Positions 41,048-45,501 of a DNA stretch of 45,501 nt are shown here, one piece after another. A program made the translations under genes and the position numbers. Origin of the DNA: Micromonospora sp. CB01531 (GTDB lineage Bacteria > Actinomycetota > Actinomycetes > Mycobacteriales > Micromonosporaceae); assembly GCF_001905095.1 (NCBI RefSeq), contig NZ_LWLS01000102.1:1-45501 (forward strand), written 5' to 3'. Each line of letters opens with the position of its first letter. Positions within the stretch are counted from its first letter, which is position 1. The notes beneath the pieces are model-generated. The model was not told the origin of the DNA. It saw nothing but the letters and a program-made list of their open reading frames with translations, and made no database searches.

Positions 41048-42697
41048 TCAGTCGGGCGCGTCCAGGAGCCGCACGGCGGCAACCACCTCGGCCGGGTCGA
41101 CGCCGGCCAGACAGGGGTGCCCGGCGACCGGGCAGACGGCCGCGCGAGTGTCCCGACACGGCGCCCCGGCGTCGCCGAGCCGGACGGTCGGCACCCGGTA
41201 CGGTCCCCACTGTCCGAACGGGACGGTGGGGGCGAAGAGGCTGACCACCGGGGTACCCACGGCTGCGGCGAGGTGGGCCGGCCCGGTGTTGCCGACCACC
41301 AGGCAGCGGGCGCCGGCGATGATCCGGACGAGCCCGGTGAGGTCCGTCGACCCGCCGAGGTCCACGCCGCCGCCGGCGGCGGCGACCCGCGCAGTCAGGT
41401 CCCGCTCGTTCGGGCCACCGGTGACGACGACCCAGCGCCCGTCGGCGACCAGGGCGGCCACGATCTCGGCGCAGCGGTCCGCCGGGCAGGCCCGGGCCGG
41501 CACCGACGAGCCGGGGTGCACCACCACGTAGTCGTCGGTCGGTACAGGGACCGGGTGGTCCGGCGCGGTTTCCGTCCCGGTCGGTGGCTCCAGGTCGTCC
41601 CGCAGCCGTAGTCCCGGTTCGTCGTCGGGGGGGAGGGTGTATCCGGCGGCGGCGGCGAGGGAGAGGGCTCGTTCGGGTTCGGGTATGCCGGTGGGGACGT
41701 GGTGGCGGATGTCGAGCAGGGTGCCGGGGTAGTCGTCGCTGATGGCGCTGATGCGGGGTATGCCGGCGAGGCGGAGGAGCAGGGCGAGGGGTAGGGGGGA
41801 CTGGTGGAAGGAGGTGAAGATGATTGCTTCGTCGGCGTGGGTGGTGGTGAGGCGGGTGGTGAGGTGGTGTATGTCGTGTGGGTCGACGGGTTGGGGGTTG
41901 CCGTCGATCCAGGGCAGTGGCCATTCGATGATTTCGTCGATGCCGGGTAGCAGGTCGGCGGCTGCGCGGCCTTGTGGCCCGCAGAGCAGTACGACCCGGT
42001 CGGCGCCGGCCGCGACCGCGCGGATGCCCGGGCCGGTGACCAGCACGTCCCCGGCCGCGTCGCTGCGCACCACGAGGACCGTCCCGGCCCGCCCCGCGCG
42101 CGGCGTGACCGGCCGGACCGTCCGCGTCCGGCGCAGGATCTCGTCCACCGCGGCGGGCAGGTCCCGGGCCACGGTCGGCGCCTCGGCGACCTCCTCCGGG
42201 CGGGTGACCGGGGTGGGGACCAGGATGCCGGTCGCCCCGGCGGCGAGCGCGGCCGTCATGTCCCGGCCGATGTCGCCGACCAGCACGCACCGGGCCGGCG
42301 TGGTGCCGAGCGCCCGGGCGGCGGCGTGCACCAGACCCGGCGCCGGCTTGCGGCAGCCGCAGCCGTCGGTGTCGTCGTGCGGGCAGATCTGCCAGTCGTC
42401 GAAGGGGCCGAGCAGCTCCTCCACCCGGGCGTTGACCCGGCGCAGGTCCTCAGCGGTGAAACAGCCCCGCGCCAGGCCGGACTGGTTGCTGACCACGGCC
42501 AGGCGCAGCCCGGCCGCGCGCAACCGGTCCAGCGCCTCCCGCGCGCCGGGCACCGGGCGGACCTTCTCCGGGTCGCCGTTGTAGGGCACATCCTCGACGA
42601 GCGTCCCGTCCCGATCCAGCAGCACCGCGTCGAACAGGGCGGGACCGGTTGACGTCTTGGCCGCCCAGTTGCCTGAGGCAAGCGAAGGGAACGTCAT
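41048..42697 (-). CDS. GmhB-like HAD phosphatase fused to GT9 heptosyltransferase
   Basis: The product is 549 residues in two domains. Residues about 20-190 are a HAD-IIIA phosphatase like GmhB: DAVLLDRDGTLV (nucleophile Asp), VVSNQSGLARG, the zinc loop CPHDDTDGCGCRKPAPGL and VGDIGRDM. GmhB removes the 7-phosphate of heptose 1,7-bisphosphate. Residues about 205-545 are a GT9 domain: TVLVVRSDAAGDVLVTGPGI, VVVHPGSSVPARACPADRC and VVGNTGPAHLAAAVGTPVVS. The two are normally separate proteins, so this is a pathway fusion. The ATG overlaps the GT2 stop by 4 nt. The part at 41630-41980 has unusual base composition. Confidence 0.92.
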   Translation of the reverse strand: MTFPSLASGNWAAKTSTGPALFDAVLLDRDGTLVEDVPYNGDPEKVRPVPGAREALDRLRAAGLRLAVVSNQSGLARGCFTAEDLRRVNARVEELLGPFDDWQICPHDDTDGCGCRKPAPGLVHAAARALGTTPARCVLVGDIGRDMTAALAAGATGILVPTPVTRPEEVAEAPTVARDLPAAVDEILRRTRTVRPVTPRAGRAGTVLVVRSDAAGDVLVTGPGIRAVAAGADRVVLLCGPQGRAAADLLPGIDEIIEWPLPWIDGNPQPVDPHDIHHLTTRLTTTHADEAIIFTSFHQSPLPLALLLRLAGIPRISAISDDYPGTLLDIRHHVPTGIPEPERALSLAAAAGYTLPPDDEPGLRLRDDLEPPTGTETAPDHPVPVPTDDYVVVHPGSSVPARACPADRCAEIVAALVADGRWVVVTGGPNERDLTARVAAAGGGVDLGGSTDLTGLVRIIAGARCLVVGNTGPAHLAAAVGTPVVSLFAPTVPFGQWGPYRVPTVRLGDAGAPCRDTRAAVCPVAGHPCLAGVDPAEVVAAVRLLDAPD

Positions 42698-43725
42698 CGT
42701 CCCGCCTCGGTTCCGTCCGCCGTGACGACCGCCCCGGCGGGCTGCGGGCGGGCGTGCCACCAGCCGCGTACCCAGTGGACGACCGCGAGCGGCGGGATGA
42801 GCGCGCTGGTCGCCAGCATGGTGACGACCTCGTCGTGGGTGCGCGGGCCGGGCGCGATGCGGACCCGGGCGAAGTCGCCGGTGCCGGCCGCCCAGCCCAG
42901 CCCGGCGACGAGGGCGGCCGCTCCGAGGGCGCGCCGCCGGGCACCGGGACGGGCCACGGCGCGCAGCACGGTGGCGGCCAGCGCGACCGCGCCGGCCGTG
43001 GCGACCGCGACGTGCCCGGGCCGCCGGCCCGGGGGCAGGTCGAGCGCGGTCCGCCAATTCCGGCCGTACAACCGGCGCAGCAGCGCGTCGTCGGCGTTAC
43101 CGCGCTGGGTGCGCAGGCTCACCCAGCGGCCCTCGGGGCGTACCGGATGGGTGACCCGGCGCTGGCCGCGGACCAGGTCCCAGCCGGCCAGCCGGACCCG
43201 GTGGGCCAGTTCGGCGTCCTCCCGGTAGGCCCGGGGGAAGCGCTCGTCGAACCCGCCGACGGCCGCGAGGGCGGCCCGGCGGTAGGCCATGTCCGCGGTG
43301 ATCCACCTGCCCTCGGCCAGGCCGGCGGTGGCACGTTCCCAGTCGGTGGGGCGGCGGTCCGCCGGCAGCGGCACGGTCACCACGCCCTGCACCCCGCCGA
43401 TCCGGCCGGGCACCGCGAGGTCGGCGCGCAGCCGCCGGGCCCAGTCCGGCGCCGGCACCACGTCGTCGTCCAGGAAGACCACCCACTCGCCGCGGGCGGC
43501 GCGCCAGCCCAGGTTGCGGGCCGCCGCCGGGCCCGCGCCACGACCGGTCAGCACCTTCGTGTACGCCGCCAGCGCCCCCGGCACGGCCAGTTCCCCGATC
43601 TCGTCGCGCCGGTCGTCGACCAGCAGCAGGTCGGCCCCGGGCAGGTCGCCGAGCTGACCGGCGAGGGTGTCCAGCAGCACGGCCAGGCTGGGCCGGCCGA
43701 GCGTCGGCACCACCACGCTGATCAC
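42694..43725 (-). CDS. Glycosyltransferase family 2 with C-terminal membrane segments
   Basis: The product is 343 residues. The GT-A domain has ISVVVPTLGRPSLAVLLDTL, DLLLVDDRR, AAARNLGWRAARGEWVVFLD and DDDVVPAPDW (the DxD metal site), then YREDAELAHRVRLAGW. After residue 235 there are hydrophobic segments (GHVAVATAGAVALAATVLRA, LGAAALVAGLGWAAG, ALIPPLAVVHWVRGW) suggesting a membrane anchor. The GTG start overlaps the carbamoyltransferase stop by 4 nt, and its stop overlaps the fusion gene start by 4 nt. It may add the first or a backbone sugar to a membrane-bound acceptor (inference). Confidence 0.92.
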   Translation of the reverse strand: MISVVVPTLGRPSLAVLLDTLAGQLGDLPGADLLLVDDRRDEIGELAVPGALAAYTKVLTGRGAGPAAARNLGWRAARGEWVVFLDDDVVPAPDWARRLRADLAVPGRIGGVQGVVTVPLPADRRPTDWERATAGLAEGRWITADMAYRRAALAAVGGFDERFPRAYREDAELAHRVRLAGWDLVRGQRRVTHPVRPEGRWVSLRTQRGNADDALLRRLYGRNWRTALDLPPGRRPGHVAVATAGAVALAATVLRAVARPGARRRALGAAALVAGLGWAAGTGDFARVRIAPGPRTHDEVVTMLATSALIPPLAVVHWVRGWWHARPQPAGAVVTADGTEAGR

Positions 43726-45374
43726 CGGCCACCGCCCAGCGCCCGGCGGTGCACCGCGAACGGACCGAGGGCGAGCAGGTCCACCGGCGCGGAGCCGAAC
43801 AGCTCCATCGCCTCCCGCGGGGTGTCCACCATCGGCCGCCCGGCGGTGTTCAGCGAGGTGTTGACCACCACCGGCAGCCCGGTGCGCCGCTCGAACTCGG
43901 ACAGCAGCTCGGCCACCAGTGGCTCGGTGTCGGCGTGCACGGTCTGCACCCGGGCGGTGCCGTCGACGTGGGTGACCGCCGGGATGCGGTCCCGCCACTG
44001 CGCCTTCACCCGGTGCACGAAGAGCATGTACGGGCTGGGGAAGACGCCCTCGAAGAGCTCCGCGAAGCGTTCCGCGCGGACCATCGGGGCGATCGGCCGG
44101 AACTGTTCCCGGCCCTTGACGTCGTTCATCCGGCGGGTGGTGTCCGGGTCGCCGGGGTGGGCGAGCAGCGACCGGTGGCCCAGCGCCCGCGGGCCGTACT
44201 CGCTGCGCCCCTGGTACCAGGCGACGATGCCGTTGTCGGCGAGTACCCGGGCCGCCTCCGCGGCGATCGACGCCGGGCGCCGGTACGGCAGCGCCGCCCG
44301 CCGCAGCTCGGCCTCCAGTTCCTCGTCCGACCAGCCGCGGCCCAGGTCCGCCCCGGCCATCGGAGTGGACCGGTCGCCCAGCTCGCCGGCTACGTGCAGG
44401 GCCGCGCCCAGCGCGGTGCCCGCGTCGCCGGCCGCCGGCTGCACCCAGACGTCCCGGAACGGCCCCTCGGCGGCGAGCCGGGCGTTGGCCACGCAGTTCA
44501 GCGCCACCCCGCCGGCCAGGGCCAGGGTGCTGGCGCCGCCGGCGGCGTCGTACAGCCAGCGGGAAAGGCCGAGGACGACCTCCTCCAACCGGGCCTGCAC
44601 GCTGGCGGCGAGGTCGGCGTGGTCGTCGGTCAGCTCGCCGTCGGCGGTGCGCGCCTTGGCCATGCCGGCCCAGTCGATCCGCTCGACCTGGAACCCGCCG
44701 TCGTCGGTGACCCGGACCAGCTCACGGAGCATGCCCAGATGCGTCGGCCGGCCGTACGAGGCGAGCGCCATCACCTTGTACTCGTCGCTGGAGTGCAGGA
44801 AGCCGAGGTGCCGGGTCAGGTCCTCGTACAGCAGGCCGAGCGAGTGCGGAAGTTGCTGCGCGTACAGGGATGACAGCCGTCCATCGCGGTAGACACCGGC
44901 CAGGTGGCTGGCCACCTCGCCGCGCCCGTCGAGCACCAGCACCGCGGTGTCGTCGCCGGCCGGCGGGGCGGCCAGCCCGGCGGAGGCGGCGTGCGCCACG
45001 TGGTGCGGCACGAACCGCACCTTCTCCGGGTCGAGCCCGGGCAGGGCGGCGGCGAGGAACTGCGGCGCCCTCGTGGCGTAGTCGACCCGCAGCCAGTCCC
45101 ACGGGTCGTCGAGTCCCAGCTCGACCGCGTCGCGGTAGAGGCCGGGGTCGAAGGAGTACGCGACCGCGTCGAGGCTGTCGACGTCGATCCCGGCGCTGGC
45201 CAGACACCAGGCGGCGGACAGCTCGGGCAGCTCCCAGGCGGCGAAGGGCACCGGGCGCTTGCCGTGCTTGCGGCGGCTGAACCGTTCCTCTTCGGCGGCG
45301 GCCACCACCCCGCCGTCGACCACGAGGGCAGCTGCGGGGTCGTGGAAGATCGCGTTGATTCCGAGGACGCGCAT
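43722..45374 (-). CDS. NodU/CmcH-type carbamoyltransferase
   Basis: The product is 550 residues, the first gene of the minus-strand cluster. The N-terminal Kae1-like half has VLGINAIFHDPAAALVVDGG and PHHVAHAASAG (metal-binding His), then DEYKVMALASYG and LALAGGVALNCVANARL. The C-terminal half has YGPRALGHRSLLAHPGD and FRPIAPMV, the conserved NodU/CmcH signature. These enzymes move a carbamoyl group from carbamoyl phosphate, via carbamoyl-adenylate, onto a hydroxyl. In this cluster the acceptor is likely a sugar of the glycan (inference). ATG 45374 fits the family N-terminus (MRVLGINA). Confidence 0.95.
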   Translation of the reverse strand: MRVLGINAIFHDPAAALVVDGGVVAAAEEERFSRRKHGKRPVPFAAWELPELSAAWCLASAGIDVDSLDAVAYSFDPGLYRDAVELGLDDPWDWLRVDYATRAPQFLAAALPGLDPEKVRFVPHHVAHAASAGLAAPPAGDDTAVLVLDGRGEVASHLAGVYRDGRLSSLYAQQLPHSLGLLYEDLTRHLGFLHSSDEYKVMALASYGRPTHLGMLRELVRVTDDGGFQVERIDWAGMAKARTADGELTDDHADLAASVQARLEEVVLGLSRWLYDAAGGASTLALAGGVALNCVANARLAAEGPFRDVWVQPAAGDAGTALGAALHVAGELGDRSTPMAGADLGRGWSDEELEAELRRAALPYRRPASIAAEAARVLADNGIVAWYQGRSEYGPRALGHRSLLAHPGDPDTTRRMNDVKGREQFRPIAPMVRAERFAELFEGVFPSPYMLFVHRVKAQWRDRIPAVTHVDGTARVQTVHADTEPLVAELLSEFERRTGLPVVVNTSLNTAGRPMVDTPREAMELFGSAPVDLLALGPFAVHRRALGGGR

Positions 45375-45501
45375 GAGGCAGTCCCTACCCCCGCCGACCC
45401 CGCCTAACCTATAGATCATCGACTTCTGCTCAGGAGCGCGGCGTCGCCTGTGGATATTCGGATCAGTGACCAAAGACATCCCAAGAGCTTGAATGTCAAG
45501 C
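45375..45501 (-). promoter_or_regulatory. Upstream region of the heptose/carbamoyl cluster
   Basis: Read on the minus strand, CTATAGGTTAG (about 45407-45417) is the best -10-like stretch before the carbamoyltransferase start. At the extreme right edge GCTTGA-ATG-TCAAGC (45487-45501) is a perfect 6+6 dyad that also contains TTGACA on the minus strand. The spacing between these does not make a consensus promoter, so the dyad may rather be an operator. The window ends there. Confidence 0.4.

Overview
The window is a high-GC actinobacterial chromosome segment. Strong GGAGG-type ribosome binding sites, many GTG and TTG starts, dense convergent and divergent genes, and homologues typical of the order point to Micromonosporales (Micromonospora-like). 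That taxonomic call is inference; no rRNA or other marker gene is present. I see no tRNA, rRNA, CRISPR array or prophage.

Left part (1-14.8 kb): a secreted M14 zinc carboxypeptidase with a chitobiase-like C-terminal domain; a DUF1801 protein; a ROK repressor divergent from a three-gene cassette (winged-helix regulator, DUF6069 membrane protein, SRPBCC protein), with two tandem GACAA-N6-TTGTC dyads between them; a secreted cyclophilin; an ArsR-like regulator coupled to an MFS transporter; a DMT-type permease; a STAS anti-sigma antagonist; a GNAT enzyme; a secreted Pro/Ala-rich protein; and a holin-X plus ChaB/Rho_N pair.

Middle part (14.8-33.9 kb): a MacB/FtsX-type ABC exporter divergent from a PadR regulator, with a palindromic operator candidate between them; an S1 protease whose signal peptide and catalytic domain lie in different frames; a phosphopantetheinyl transferase coupled to a metallophosphoesterase; a nucleotidyltransferase; a prolyl aminopeptidase; a small secreted Cys-containing protein; a 494-residue DivIVA-like coiled-coil protein; a GNAT; and a 2'-5' RNA ligase-like protein. 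A complete IS5-family element (1,023 bp, 17-bp inverted repeats, TAA target duplication) sits between the divergent RNA ligase-like and DinB genes. A hairpin in the element sequesters the transposase ribosome binding site. Then come membrane and hypothetical proteins, a second DinB protein, a DUF72 protein, a disordered small protein, and a membrane protein with four PKIGK repeats.

Right part (33.99-45.4 kb, all minus strand): a tightly packed ten-gene set transcribed from the right edge: carbamoyltransferase, GT2, a GmhB-like phosphatase fused to a GT9 heptosyltransferase, two GT4-type glycosyltransferases, GmhA, bifunctional HldE, a short-chain dehydrogenase, a second GT9 and an alpha/beta hydrolase. 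Most junctions overlap by 4 nt. Together GmhA, HldE and the GmhB domain would convert sedoheptulose 7-phosphate to an ADP-D-glycero-beta-D-manno-heptose, which the GT9 enzymes could transfer onto a glycan that the NodU/CmcH-type enzyme could carbamoylate. No HldD epimerase is visible. This is the most system-like locus here. It has two oddities: the fusion protein and a Gly/His/Asn repeat tail on GmhA. Three patches inside the operon also have a distinct base composition.
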